NCBI RefSeq assembly: GCF_963678635.1
Contig: NC_087070.1
Coordinates: forward strand, 27,714,057-27,778,056
Source: Symsagittifera roscoffensis
Taxonomy: Eukaryota; Xenacoelomorpha; Acoela; Convolutidae
Direction: 5' to 3'
DNA: 64,000 nt
Shown here: piece after piece, positions 34,969-44,893 of the stretch
Layout of the letters: every line of letters begins with the position of its first letter
How positions within the stretch are numbered: position 1 is the stretch's first letter
Made by a program: the position numbers and the translations under genes
The notes under the pieces: generated by a model
What the model saw: the letters and a program-made list of their open reading frames with translations, nothing else
What the model was told of the DNA's origin: nothing
The model's database searches: none

Positions 34969-35778
34969 ATGAAGTTCAAGTCACCAGAGCTTCCAGCAAA
35001 CCCGACGACCGAGCAGTGGCGATGGTGGAGAAAGTGCTTCACCGATGGACTGGCTATCAATGACATTACCGATGATGGTCATCAACTCATCCATCTACGT
35101 ACTCAGGCCGGTTCAGATTTGTTTTCTCTTCTAGAAGAAGCAGCTACACTAAATGAAGGTGTGACCAATCTTGATCGCCAGTTTAAGAAACCGACAAGAG
35201 TCCTGTACGAAAGGCATCAATTGCTGACATGTCGACAGAAGCACGGTGAGTGCGTAACCGCATTTGTTAAACGCTTGAAGGTAGCAGTTCAAAAGTGCGA
35301 ATGGAAGATGACTGCTAAACAACATCAAGATGCTCTTCTCAGAGATGCTTTAGTTTCTGGCGTCGAATCAGATATGATCCGGGTGCGTTTGCTCGAGCTT
35401 ACAGATGCTGAGGCGACGTTGGAGCACTGCATATCAGTAGCATGCGCAGTAGAAGTTTCAAACGAGTTTTCACGTCAGTTCAAAACTGACAACAACGAAG
35501 CGACCTCATCACTTGCCTACGCAGAGGTCGATGAAGAAAACAGCGAAGTACTCAATGCGGTTCGTAACAGCAACAAGCCTGCTAAAAAGTATAAACAAAG
35601 CACTGCCTCCGGGCGTAGAGGGTCTAGCTGTCAGTTCTGTGGGTTGAATGGCAACCACATGCGTAGAAACTGCCCGGCCCGAAATGATTCTTGTCATAAA
35701 TATGGCAAAGCAGGTCATTGGGCAGCAGCTTGTAAATCAACTACGGGCCCAAATGACAATGAAGTGACAAAGACCTGA
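34969..35778 (+). CDS. element A Gag
   Basis: A 269-residue frame from the first ATG after the LTR. The N-terminal half resembles a retrotransposon capsid: 'WWRKCFTDGLAINDI', then 'RHQLLTCRQKHGECVTAFVK', then 'LRDALVSGVESDMIR'. The C-terminus has two zinc-knuckle-like modules (CQFCGLNGNHMRRNC and one following), the nucleic-acid-binding part of Gag. The frame ends just before element B. The last ~100 bases are repeated on the far side of B. Confidence 0.85.
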   Translation: MKFKSPELPANPTTEQWRWWRKCFTDGLAINDITDDGHQLIHLRTQAGSDLFSLLEEAATLNEGVTNLDRQFKKPTRVLYERHQLLTCRQKHGECVTAFVKRLKVAVQKCEWKMTAKQHQDALLRDALVSGVESDMIRVRLLELTDAEATLEHCISVACAVEVSNEFSRQFKTDNNEATSSLAYAEVDEENSEVLNAVRNSNKPAKKYKQSTASGRRGSSCQFCGLNGNHMRRNCPARNDSCHKYGKAGHWAAACKSTTGPNDNEVTKT

Positions 35779-35783
35779 ATGCT
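35683..35783 (+). repeat. 101 bp duplication flanking element B, left copy
   Basis: Identical, base for base as far as I can compare, to 46638-46738. It is the 3' end of the element A gag and runs up to the first base of the element B LTR. Confidence 0.95.
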
Positions 35784-36694
35784 TGTGACATTCGACCAGA
35801 ATGGCCAAAATGCAATTTATGCAGGATTCGAATTTTGAGCAGTAAGCCTTCCGAGTTGATGATTTCGAAGGATTAGCGACGTTATTGGAACGTTTAGCCA
35901 AACGGTGAGGGCTAGAATATTCTAGTATTTTAAATTTTCAAAAATTCGAGTGATGACTGAGAAATGCTGAAACGGCCATTTTAACAAAAAAGCGAGTAAA
36001 AAACAGAACAACTTTTATCTGCGATTGCGAACAGTACGAAAATGGAGATTGGAAAACGACAACGAACTACAGAATAGCAGAGAACGCTCCGAGTTGCAAC
36101 TATTGTGCTGCTACAATAGTTGCAAGGCCGTTGCCAACAACGGTGAAGGGTGAGAACCAGCCTTCCGGATTAGCAAGAAATCAAGAGTAAGGAGCTTGAT
36201 TCGGCGGATTCAAGAATCCGGAAGGGTCTCGGGACGGAAACTTTTATTAACTCACATAAACTTTTAGCATCCTGTCATGTCCTGACTTGAATTTAACTGA
36301 TATTTTGATTAGTTTTGACAAGGATGAGGTGCTAGGAGTTGGGGGAAAGGGTTGATCCATCTTCGATGGAGATGATGATTTTTATCTACTGAACAAAAAC
36401 AATAGTAATATGATAAGTAGTAGCCCTGTTTTTAGGAGTGACCTCGTGGTCTGGGGATACTGAGACCCAGCCATGAGCTCACTAATTTTGCATGTAATTC
36501 AGTTAATTTGAGCGTTCTGGTCGAAGCCGGAGAACAGTAACGTTTTTGTCAGCCTGATGTAAGAAAGACCACCGAAAAGTACTGGCTTGGTAGAGACGGT
36601 GAAAAACATGCAAAGCTCTGTTTAGACGCTAGCCAGTCGTCTTAAGACTTAGTTTTGTTATCCGTCGATATGTATCTTCCGGGCGAATGTTACA
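35784..36694 (+). repeat. 5' LTR of element B
   Basis: Ends as described for element B. Inside are 'gaatccggaagggtctc' (about 36205), the same motif that recurs in the leader, and a TCCATC-TTC-GATGGA hairpin at 36356-36370. Confidence 0.9.
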
Positions 36695-38549
36695 TGTATG
36701 TTTTTATGGCGCTCCTGGGTGTTATTCTTTCGTAACATCATGACCGGCGGAACCGTTAACGAGCACTCCGCGCCGAGCGGATGCTCACATTAACGCCCTT
36801 AATAGGTCTAAACTGCCGGGGCGGAAGGGTAGTTCGGAACGCGGAAGCCTTCCGGATTGCCGTGAATAGTTTTTTAACCTAGTTAAGACCGAAAATTCAT
36901 GAACCAGGAAGGGTGGGGGGAATCGCGAACCCCTCGTCCCCTGAGTGGTTTGTGACCAAAAACATTGAAAGATATAAGTAAAACCAAACAAAAAGTAGCA
37001 TAGTACCCAAGAAAAACAAAAAACATAAAAAATTACCGAAAAAACCAAAAACAGTAAAAAAGTAGAAAATCAGTAGAAATCATCCCCCCAGACAAGATGT
37101 GATTCAACCCCCCCGTTTGTTGTTGATAGATATATTGTTGTTACAGGCATTTATATCAGTCAGGATCGTTACGATCATTTTTGAGGCCCGTTTGTGAGGC
37201 TTGTACTGTAGGGTTATTTGAGCATTTAAGCACGTTAATGATAAATTGCGCTCAATCCGGAAGGGTCAGCTGATTTGCGCTCAATTCGGAAGGGTCTTGG
37301 GTGAAGACCGATCCGGCAAGCAGTTCAAGGAGCAACAAGAAGGGGCTCAACGACAACAACAATCGACTGTTGGGTATCGTTAACAAGTTTTGTATCCCTT
37401 TTGGTACAAAAAGTAAGATAGTAATCTGTGGGGGGCTCGACAGTGCTGCACTGTAGTGACCCTTCACCGAACTGCGAATATCCGAGTTAAGCACCTTAAT
37501 TCGGATAGTAAACAAACCCGGAGGGGTATAGTATTACTAATATTATTATTGATATAGCCTATATTAATAGTCTTATATCGATTTTCAGTCAAAAACAACG
37601 AAAACAGACCGGTTTTTAGGGTCAAAATAGCGATATTTTGATCCCCCCACAAGTCGCGATTTTTGAGATATCGATATCTTTTGAAACGGAAAAAAGCGCT
37701 AAGTTAGTGTGTTACATCGTAACTGCACTACTGTAATAAGTAGAACCGGTTAACTTTAGTTCGGAAGTGGTTGGAACTAGTTTGGTACAAAAACCCAAAT
37801 TTTCCCATTTTTTGATAGTAAGAAACACCATAAAATCAGAAAATTTTTTGAAATCTTTGAGTTAGGACAGTAAGAATAGTTGTTCGGACAACGTCCACTA
37901 GTGAATCTACAAGTCTTAAAATCCGCTACCCGAAAGCCTTCCGGGTTGCAGAGAAATCGAACATAACGTGTTTGATTTGGTGGATTCATCAATCCGGAGG
38001 GGTCCAGGTAGCATAGTTTTTCGCAAATTTTTTCTACAATAGCGTTTTAGAGCGGATCTTTTGCATTGAACTAGAAGATTATAGGCCTTCTGAGCTCGGA
38101 TCAATAATTTGTAGGTCGAAAGGACCAGATTTGCGGAAAAAGTTAGGCGGAACCTATAAGAGAGAAAATTTTTTGAGTTCGGAAAAAAGACGTTTTGGTT
38201 AATAACTTTGGAACTACTGATCATATCGAGTTGATCTTGGTACCAATAGATCAGAAATTAGCTGAGCTTACTAATAGGATTAGAAATTTTTCGGAAAAGC
38301 GAGCGAGAAAATTTTTTGAGATTGTTTTTAGCAAATTACACAAATCCGGAGGGGTACACCCTTCACGTTTTATAAATTTTTCTGAAAAACCCTTATACCC
38401 CTACCAAAAGTTGATAGCGATTGAACTAAGTAACTTAGGACAGTTCTAGACAAAAAGGGAAGGCTGAAGGCACAAGACAACCATAATAGAGTCGAAGTTA
38501 GGCAAGTGATAAGACCCTTCACCGTTAGTGTGAATTGTCAAATAAGTGC

Positions 38550-38895
38550 CTTAACTTCAATCCGGAGGGGTCTAGGAAAGGACCCTATACCCTTCCCAGT
38601 TAATTCAAACAGCATAAAAGCAACGCAGAACGTATCCGGAGGGGTATAAGCTGAAATTAAGAAAACTACAAAAAGCTACTTTGACAGAGCTAAGGGCTCC
38701 CAATCCGGAGGGGTCGAAATTTTTCAAAGTCAGAGGGGTCCGAATCCGGAGGGGTCTACTTTCCACAAAACCGGAGGGGTCCGAATCCGGAGGGGTCTTA
38801 TAGTTGCTTATTCCGAGGGGTCCCAATCCGGAGGGGTCTATATTCTGACAGTCCGGAAGGGTCCTATTTGTGCCAATCCGGAGGGGTATCATTTT
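38550..38895 (+). repeat. CCGGAGGGGTC motif cluster in the element B leader
   Basis: 'aatccggaggggtc' or a close variant occurs about ten times in 340 bases with uneven spacing (20-60 bases). It is therefore a recurring motif rather than a regular tandem array. Minus-strand frames here translate it as repeating DPSGLG peptides, which I treat as an artefact. Confidence 0.85.
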
Positions 38896-39185
38896 ATTAA
38901 GGACTTTGGTAAACGAAAGAAAGACTAAAAAGCGAGAGGTATTAGGTTATTAATACACAGGCTAGGTATCAGTGACTGCACTGGTAACTTGCCTCTCAAA
39001 AAGAACCAGACTAATACAAAACAGGTCCGAACTCGGATATTCGCGACACTAAGTCTAAATTAAAAAGAGCGTGACTCATTGGTGTGGATTGAAACATAAT
39101 ACGTTTTTGGGAAAAGTGACTGCCCTGAGGATTTTAGTAGGTCTAGCTCGGGCAGTCCAAAGGCAGATAGGTAACACAATACTCG

Positions 39186-39258
39186 GTGGGTGCAATAGAC
39201 GCCCACTTGAGCGAATAACTGCCTTCAAGTTTTGTCTGTTTGGTGCAGCACCAAGCAG
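39186..39258 (+). ncRNA. two conserved RNA hairpins near the end of the leader
   Basis: Hairpin 1 (39186-39206) pairs GTGGGTG with CGCCCAC over a 7-base loop. Hairpin 2 (39236-39258) pairs CTGTTTGGTGC with GCACCAAGCAG over a one-base loop. Element C has the same pair at 61971-61991 and 62021-62043. There hairpin 2 reads CTGTTTAGTGC with GCACTAAACAG: one G-C pair has become A-U and one U-G has become U-A, both keeping the stem. The ~60 bases upstream ('ggcagataggtaac') are also conserved. This is a cis-acting RNA structure of the element, not a separate gene. Confidence 0.75.
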
Positions 39259-39665
39259 GGAAAGCTTTTTCTTTAAAAGACAGGTTCGACTATTGTACTG
39301 CGACCGACTAAGAGTACAAGACACATACGTTTTTTTATATATACATTCATATTGTGTCAATATATATTTTTTGTTTTTTGATTTTAAATCAACCTAAACT
39401 GTGCTTGATTGGGTAGTGAGTACACTATCTTTTAAAATTGACTGATAACATCATATTGTGCTAGTTTCCAGATCTTTGGACCGATAATCGGCTAGTGTGA
39501 ATAAATTTTATACAAACTGTACTCTGACAACATACAGGGATTCGTGGTCACTATTTAATAGAATCTGGTGAAATTTATTGTGTTGTGTCATTATTATTGT
39601 TAATAAAACTATAAGGTCTCTTGCAATTGAGTCAAGAGTAGGCATAGGAAAGTGACAAATAAAGA

Positions 39666-41645
39666 ATGAGTTTAGACAAGTCAAGGATACCAAAACGAGG
39701 TAATAGCTCTAGGAAATTCATACCTGAAAAGCAAAGAAAAACGATGACCGATCCTTTTGTGGATTGGATCAAGCGAACCCGGTCCGATAAAGAGGGGACG
39801 GTTTCAGGCAGAATGGTTGAAACGAGAAGTCAAAAGACCTCAGAAGAGCGAAGAGAACTGTTAGAAGTGGAGGTCAATACGGACCATACCATGAACGACA
39901 ACCAGGGAGTAAATGGACTGGAAGGGAGAGGCAGAAGGCTGGCGAGTGAATCTACTCCGGTAGAACAAGGCCATGATTTTGCCACTTCCACCGGGACGTT
40001 GGATCGAGAGGAGATGTCGGAACTGTCCGACATCTCAACTGAAGTAACGGCAACTAGAAGATCTCCGACAGACAACACTATGATGGCAAGCGGAACTGGA
40101 AAACAAACAACCTCATCATCGTTCTCAGAAAGAATGAAGAACACCTTCGGAAACATCTTTCCATTCAGCATGGGAGGAGGAGCAGGAAACGATGGGGAGT
40201 CCCAGGAGGAAGAGGATGAAGAGGAGCAAGGGGACTTTGGATCTCAAGTCAGTCTCAATAGTTCGATCCAGGAGAGTGAGGCACACGTCGGAAGAGAGAC
40301 TGGAACCATGGATAAATTTGGTGTAGTGACAACGATAAGCAAAGAGGCAAACACACCGGGCCAGTCCAAGGACTTCGCGATTAGGACAAGTTCGGAGCCA
40401 CAACCTGAAGAGAGTAGAACCAGAGGGCTTGGCAACGCGTTAGCGGATCCTGAAATAGATAATGATAAAACGTCAAGACAGAGAGTCAAGGCCCGGATCT
40501 CTACCAGCACGAAGCTACCTGGGACCGACAGAGTTACACCACCACTAGTGACGCCACTCATGGATAACGGGGCAGCACTAGAGGAAGCCTTAAACAACAT
40601 AGTGGGCAGTTTAGGAGAACAAAATGAACAGATGTCGATAAGGATGAGTGAACTGGAAAGAGCAGTTCACATTGAAAGAGAAAGTCTGCGGGAAGAAATA
40701 AACCGCAACAGACAAGAAGTTGGCAGAAGCGAAAAACGCTTGAAAGAAAGAACGGACGAACATATGACGAGGAACTTGTCGCGAATGACAAGAGAGGCGG
40801 AACAGAGGGAGTTACGCTTAAGAGCCGACATGGAGAAGTTAAGAATTCAGCAAGAGCAGTCTCTTGGGTCTCTTGACACAAAGATAGACGCGATGATGGA
40901 GAGGCGAACGCAGGCTATCATGGATAGGTTGGACGGGCTACTAAGCAGCAAGAGTGGGCCAAAAGAAGGAGAGCCGAACTCGGGAGGTCCCAGCAGGGAA
41001 CCGAGGGTGAACTTCAATGAACATCAAAGGAGGAAGACAAATGGATCCACTAGAGGCAGGGGCAGTTCATCAGGCTATGCCACAAGGGGTAATACAGCAT
41101 GGGGCCCGAACAGTAGAGCAAGTTCAACGGGGAACAGAAAAACCTCGAACGAACGACCAACGCAAAGCACACATGCGACCGGGAGAAGCGATTCTGGCAA
41201 CATGGGGCATACAAGCCCGAGGAGGAGTCACATGGGCCAAGCGGGAAACGCTCATGGTGATTCGGATTGCAGGGATGCACCGCACACAGAGCCTTCGACA
41301 AGATGTGAGGACACTCAAGCGGGACACTCAAGGGATGCTACGGCAATGGCCACAGCATTTGAACCCCTGAACAGGTCTTTGGAGACATTCCTGACGCGTT
41401 TATCTAGAACCAATGAACGCAGTGAAAAGTCCAGAAGAGTCTTTAAGAAGCCAAGATGCTACAAGGACGAATCTGATGGCTGTATTGATACCTGGATAGA
41501 GGTAATGAAGCTGCATTTCGAGGAAGAGGACTTGTCGGAGAGACAGGAATGCAGCGCGCTCACCAGCAACTTAGAAGGGACAGCCCTGAACTGTGTCATG
41601 GCTAAGAAACGGTCCTTCACATGGGAGGACGGAACCTTTGGATGA
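39666..41645 (+). CDS. element B Gag-like protein
   Basis: A 659-residue frame. The N-terminal ~300 residues are charged and low in hydrophobics. A coiled coil covers about 305-415 ('LGEQNEQMSIRMSELERAV' and following). A Gly/Arg/Ser-rich basic stretch lies at about 430-540. The C-terminus begins a capsid-like helix set ('DTWIEVMKLHFEEEDLSERQ'). Element C keeps the N-terminal part (62408-62850) at clear similarity (MSLDK..R.PK). The role is presumed RNA binding and particle assembly, by analogy with Gypsy Gag proteins. Confidence 0.75.
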   Translation: MSLDKSRIPKRGNSSRKFIPEKQRKTMTDPFVDWIKRTRSDKEGTVSGRMVETRSQKTSEERRELLEVEVNTDHTMNDNQGVNGLEGRGRRLASESTPVEQGHDFATSTGTLDREEMSELSDISTEVTATRRSPTDNTMMASGTGKQTTSSSFSERMKNTFGNIFPFSMGGGAGNDGESQEEEDEEEQGDFGSQVSLNSSIQESEAHVGRETGTMDKFGVVTTISKEANTPGQSKDFAIRTSSEPQPEESRTRGLGNALADPEIDNDKTSRQRVKARISTSTKLPGTDRVTPPLVTPLMDNGAALEEALNNIVGSLGEQNEQMSIRMSELERAVHIERESLREEINRNRQEVGRSEKRLKERTDEHMTRNLSRMTREAEQRELRLRADMEKLRIQQEQSLGSLDTKIDAMMERRTQAIMDRLDGLLSSKSGPKEGEPNSGGPSREPRVNFNEHQRRKTNGSTRGRGSSSGYATRGNTAWGPNSRASSTGNRKTSNERPTQSTHATGRSDSGNMGHTSPRRSHMGQAGNAHGDSDCRDAPHTEPSTRCEDTQAGHSRDATAMATAFEPLNRSLETFLTRLSRTNERSEKSRRVFKKPRCYKDESDGCIDTWIEVMKLHFEEEDLSERQECSALTSNLEGTALNCVMAKKRSFTWEDGTFG

Positions 41646-41770
41646 GCTTCCTGGTGGTAGAGAATCTGGACGACGCCGACCAATTCATCTTGGGCAGAGA
41701 TTTTGTCAGGAATTTTGACGTGATGATTGACTTGAACAACGGTCTAATACGGATTAGAATTCAGACGACT
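41640..41770 (+). pseudogene. Gypsy-type aspartic protease C-terminal scrap
   Basis: The peptide 'DADQFILGRDFVRNFDVMID' and a following 'LNNGLIRI' word match the second half of retropepsin-like proteases, around the ILG strand. It is the only pol-type sequence I see in element B and supports its Gypsy kinship. Fossil remnant. Confidence 0.65.
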
Positions 41771-41784
41771 CAATCACCGCAGAC

Positions 41785-42165
41785 ATGAGTTTTAGGACGG
41801 CGCTAGCGGCAGATTTTAAGAGGGAATATAAAAACGTGGAATTCCTTTGGAAGCAAAGACCAGGGATAGGGGGCGTAGCAGCCTTACCTCTGGCGGTGTC
41901 GCAGATACCGGGAAAGTACTTATGCTTCTTGGTAACGAGGGCAACAGAGAAGCAGCACGTGGACCCAGAAAACCTAGTCTTGTCTTTGACGAGGCTGAGG
42001 GACTTCCTTGTGGAAATGGATGTGAAGGAGCTTTCGCTTCCAGTGTACGATCCAAATAGAGGAAGACTGCATCCTCGGGAATTGTACGCGCTTGTACACG
42101 TGATATTCTCTGATACGAACATACAAGTGTATCTACATAAGAAATATTACTTAAGTATAGGCTGA
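41785..42165 (+). CDS. macrodomain (TARG1/OARD1-like) ORF of element B
   Basis: A 126-residue frame from an ATG. The order of landmarks follows TARG1-type macrodomains: 'GIGGVAALPLA' (loop and strand), 'GKYLCFLVTRA' (strand), a helix 'LVLSLTRLRDFLVEMDV', strand 'KELSLPVYDPNRGRL' in place of the 'LSMPRIGCGLDRL' of TARG1, helix 'ELYALVHVIF', and a final strand 'NIQVYLHKK'. Macrodomains bind ADP-ribose, and TARG1-like ones remove it from proteins. The N-terminal strand with the usual 'VN..G.D' loop is not in this frame. ADP-ribose binding or hydrolysis is therefore inference. Neighbours are the protease scrap and the SGNH ORF. Confidence 0.6.
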   Translation: MSFRTALAADFKREYKNVEFLWKQRPGIGGVAALPLAVSQIPGKYLCFLVTRATEKQHVDPENLVLSLTRLRDFLVEMDVKELSLPVYDPNRGRLHPRELYALVHVIFSDTNIQVYLHKKYYLSIG

Positions 42166-42566
42166 GTGATGTGCGAGAGGGTGTTAGGCCAAAGACTAAG
42201 TTGTGCGTAATATGTGAGAGGTGCGTTATGTTATGTTATGTGTTAGGTTATTAAGATCATGGGTAAGTAGGGGTTAGTGACCATGAACAACTAAATGACG
42301 ATTTTGGGAATAGATCCAAAGTTTGGATTGTCCAATCTTAGGTCGAATTCCAAAATTTTAGAAACCAATTGATTTTAATAAATTTTAGGATAAGATAAAT
42401 ATCTTTTTATCTGAACTGTCTTTAAGCAAATTTTAACGATATATATTAAGGTGAAACTGACAGGTGTGACAGTCGGGATTCCTTTTCTAGATCCTGATTG
42501 ATCATTTAATTGCTCACTTGAATCAAAACTTGAAATCGAAATCAAATCAAACTTGGAAAGAACAGT
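42166..42566 (+). other. spacer between macrodomain and SGNH ORFs
   Basis: AT-rich, with 'atgttatgttatgt' runs. No ORF. It could hold a splice acceptor or promoter for the next ORF, but none can be proven. Confidence 0.4.
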
Positions 42567-44312
42567 ATGGACAATTTCAACCTAGATGAATTGATGGACC
42601 TGGCAGAGGCATATGTAGGACCGATGGTAGATGCGATCTATCGTCGGCTGATCGAACGAGACTTCGCTCTGGAGGACCCAGAGGTGGTCATGTTGCTGAC
42701 CGCCCTGATTAACATCTTGGGGCACGACAACCGTGGGGACCGCCCCACGGAAGTCCTGTTGATGGCAGCATATGGAGAAAGAGGAGTACTAGACCGCCCG
42801 AACATGAGAGTGATGAGGTGGAGAAACGGGGCTCTCTCAGGGAGTGACTTGGCGAATGAGCCTGGGTTGGGAAGTTCTAGGACTTACCAACCAGGTGAGA
42901 TGCCAATGCCCTCCAAGCCCAAACCTGGGCTGACGAGAATGCATCGGGAGATGAACAGCGAGGCGACCTCGTCTGGTTCACCACTGAGAGCAGCTGTCCC
43001 ACCAAAAGGGGCGAAAGTAACACAGAAGGTTCAGACGAACCAAACCATACAAGATCTGGACGAGATGAACGATCAGTTGAGAAGTACGAAGAAGGAGTTA
43101 GACGATATGACGAAGACCATGCTGGCGATGGAGGAAGACCGGGACATGTGGAGAAAGTTGTTTGAAGACTGCAACAAAAAACAGGGTCAAGAGATCGAAC
43201 GCTTAAGGCAGGAATACAAAGAGCGATCGGAACAGGCGGCGTTGACGACGTCCATTGAGAAAGTGATACCTGCAAGGGATATTCCTCGTGGGCAGTCCCC
43301 GATGGAGCTCTTGACACCTCGAGAAATGAGTCAAACAACGGAGACACGGCTTCCAGCAGAGACGAACCGAGTAACAATCCCGGATCCCAGTGACACCTTG
43401 GGTGATCCCGTCGTAGAACAGACAGTGAGAAAACTGATAGAGACAGCTGGACGATTGGTCGCTAACAAGAATGCACCAGGTTCCGGGGTGACTGCACCCT
43501 ATGGAACGATTGATGATACGGGCAGAGTACAACTCTCCCAGACAGTAATCAGACAAGGGATGAGTAACGTGACACCACTCATGGGGAACTCGAGAATCCC
43601 AGAGAGGAAAGTAAGGAAGATGCCAGCGAAGAAAGTGTCTCGTGTAATGGACGTGCAGAAGAATAATCAATTGAAGTATAGTTTCACGGGAGTTCCGGAG
43701 ACAGATCCGAGGGCCTGCTTCAATCGAGCTACCTGGAGCCCGGCTGTGAACCTGCAGCAACCACCACTCGGGACATCTCACCTGATATTGGGAGACAGCT
43801 TAGTCAGAGTGCTGTCGAATTTGAGGACCTCATGGGTCACCACGGTGATGGCCTTTGGAGGCGCGACGATTGCCCAATTATATCGCATGGTGGAGTTGAT
43901 GAATCCAGGGAAGATTCCCAATGTGATGATCTTAGTTGGGACGAATGACATCTCCAGAGGATCAGACGAGCAGGAAGCACTGTGGGAGTCAATGATGGTG
44001 TGTTTGTTCACTACCCTCTGGCAGAAGTTCAGTTGCGCGGTACTGACCGTTTGCACTGTGCCAATGAATACGAGAAGCCTGACAGCATCAGGAAGGAGGC
44101 ACAACGAGGGAGTCATGAGATGGAACAACATACTGAGGAACATAGCAAATCGAAATGCCGGAAGAATGATCCTCATGGACATTGAACATGAATTGAGAGC
44201 CATGGATCAAGCCAGACTGACCACGGATGGCATCCACTTCGACAGCATCGAAGGACAGGCTTGGTTGAATCGAGTCTTCCAAGAACGGTTGGATGGCTGG
44301 AAGCTCATGTGA
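42567..44312 (+). CDS. SGNH/GDSL-type hydrolase protein of element B
   Basis: A 581-residue frame from an ATG. Residues 1-95 are helical. A coiled coil lies at about 160-225. The hydrolase domain is at about 403-575. The SGNH blocks are in order: block I 'LILGDSLVRV' with Ser411 as nucleophile; a Gly pair in 'AFGGATI' (431-432); block III 'ILVGTNDIS' with Asn460; and block V 'TTDGIHF' with Asp554 and His557. All four catalytic-type residues are present. Family members hydrolyse esters or remove acetyl groups; the substrate here is unknown. The fusion of a coiled coil with an esterase recalls esterase-bearing ORF1 proteins of some CR1 LINEs. In an LTR element, envelope- or receptor-related use is speculation. 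There is no signal peptide or membrane segment. Confidence 0.8.
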   Translation: MDNFNLDELMDLAEAYVGPMVDAIYRRLIERDFALEDPEVVMLLTALINILGHDNRGDRPTEVLLMAAYGERGVLDRPNMRVMRWRNGALSGSDLANEPGLGSSRTYQPGEMPMPSKPKPGLTRMHREMNSEATSSGSPLRAAVPPKGAKVTQKVQTNQTIQDLDEMNDQLRSTKKELDDMTKTMLAMEEDRDMWRKLFEDCNKKQGQEIERLRQEYKERSEQAALTTSIEKVIPARDIPRGQSPMELLTPREMSQTTETRLPAETNRVTIPDPSDTLGDPVVEQTVRKLIETAGRLVANKNAPGSGVTAPYGTIDDTGRVQLSQTVIRQGMSNVTPLMGNSRIPERKVRKMPAKKVSRVMDVQKNNQLKYSFTGVPETDPRACFNRATWSPAVNLQQPPLGTSHLILGDSLVRVLSNLRTSWVTTVMAFGGATIAQLYRMVELMNPGKIPNVMILVGTNDISRGSDEQEALWESMMVCLFTTLWQKFSCAVLTVCTVPMNTRSLTASGRRHNEGVMRWNNILRNIANRNAGRMILMDIEHELRAMDQARLTTDGIHFDSIEGQAWLNRVFQERLDGWKLM

Positions 44313-44893
44313 GAGAAAATAATAGACAGGAGGCGCCGACGAGAGAACAATTGCGGAAATTAGATTGTCTAAAAGATTTAGATCTTTTTGAGACAATGTG
44401 CAAAGTTCTAAACATTCCGATGGAAGTGAAGAAGATATGGGCAAGAAAACGATTGATGCCATGGTTCAGAGCTAACATGACTGCATGGTTGTACGAGTAT
44501 GCGAAAAAGCATATGTCGAAACATGGCAGAGTGTTCAGTGAATATCAGCTGGACATTGGGGCAGGAGCTTTCAAGCGAGCTTTCGTGACCCATCGGAATG
44601 CAGTGACCACCGCTGTGAAAAGAATTTCCAGGACGAGCGAGCGTAGTGGAAATGAGAAGGCAGAGATGCTGAAAGAAGATTTGGAGAGAAACGTGACGTT
44701 GTGTCTCCACAACAGCTTCTGTAGAAACAGAGAATCAAACGTGGATCCCCTACCTTGCTGTAAACAGAGGGTGGAAGAGCAGAAGTGTTGGAGGACGGCT
44801 TCCAACAGCGTCAGGATAGTCAATGACGTGCTACAAGACACGGAAACCGAAAGTGCGGAGTCAGTGTCACAGGAGGAGGAAATGGAGCATTGA
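44261..44893 (+). CDS. third downstream ORF of element B, unknown
   Basis: An open frame of 210 codons overlapping the end of the SGNH frame. The first ATG in frame is at 44396, giving about 165 residues. The peptide is mostly helical and basic: 'VKKIWARKRLMPWFRANMTA' and 'FKRAFVTHRNAVTTAVKRIS', then an acidic C-terminal tail 'DTETESAESVSQEEEMEH'. I recognise no domain. Possible expression by re-initiation after the SGNH ORF or by splicing is inference. Confidence 0.45.
   Translation: MVESSLPRTVGWLEAHVRENNRQEAPTREQLRKLDCLKDLDLFETMCKVLNIPMEVKKIWARKRLMPWFRANMTAWLYEYAKKHMSKHGRVFSEYQLDIGAGAFKRAFVTHRNAVTTAVKRISRTSERSGNEKAEMLKEDLERNVTLCLHNSFCRNRESNVDPLPCCKQRVEEQKCWRTASNSVRIVNDVLQDTETESAESVSQEEEMEH

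Larger units (their letters stand above)
36695..39665 (+). promoter_or_regulatory. long structured 5' leader of element B
   Basis: Nearly 3 kb between LTR and gag without a supported ORF. At least 15 copies of CCGGA(G/A)GGGT(C/A) are present, dense at 38550-38890. Scattered complementary words 'GACCCTTCACC' (about 37454, 38514) could pair with them. The best local stem is AGACCCTTC (38512-38520) with GGAGGGGTCT (38564-38573). Further down are two strong hairpins at 39186-39258, listed separately. The same motif classes occur in the leader of element C. A packaging, translation or dimerisation role is inference. Confidence 0.65.

Noticed and set aside
38605-38892. Minus-strand frame with repeating DPSGLG peptide
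   Set aside because: It is the translation of the CCGGAGGGGTC motif cluster in the leader of element B, not a structural protein.
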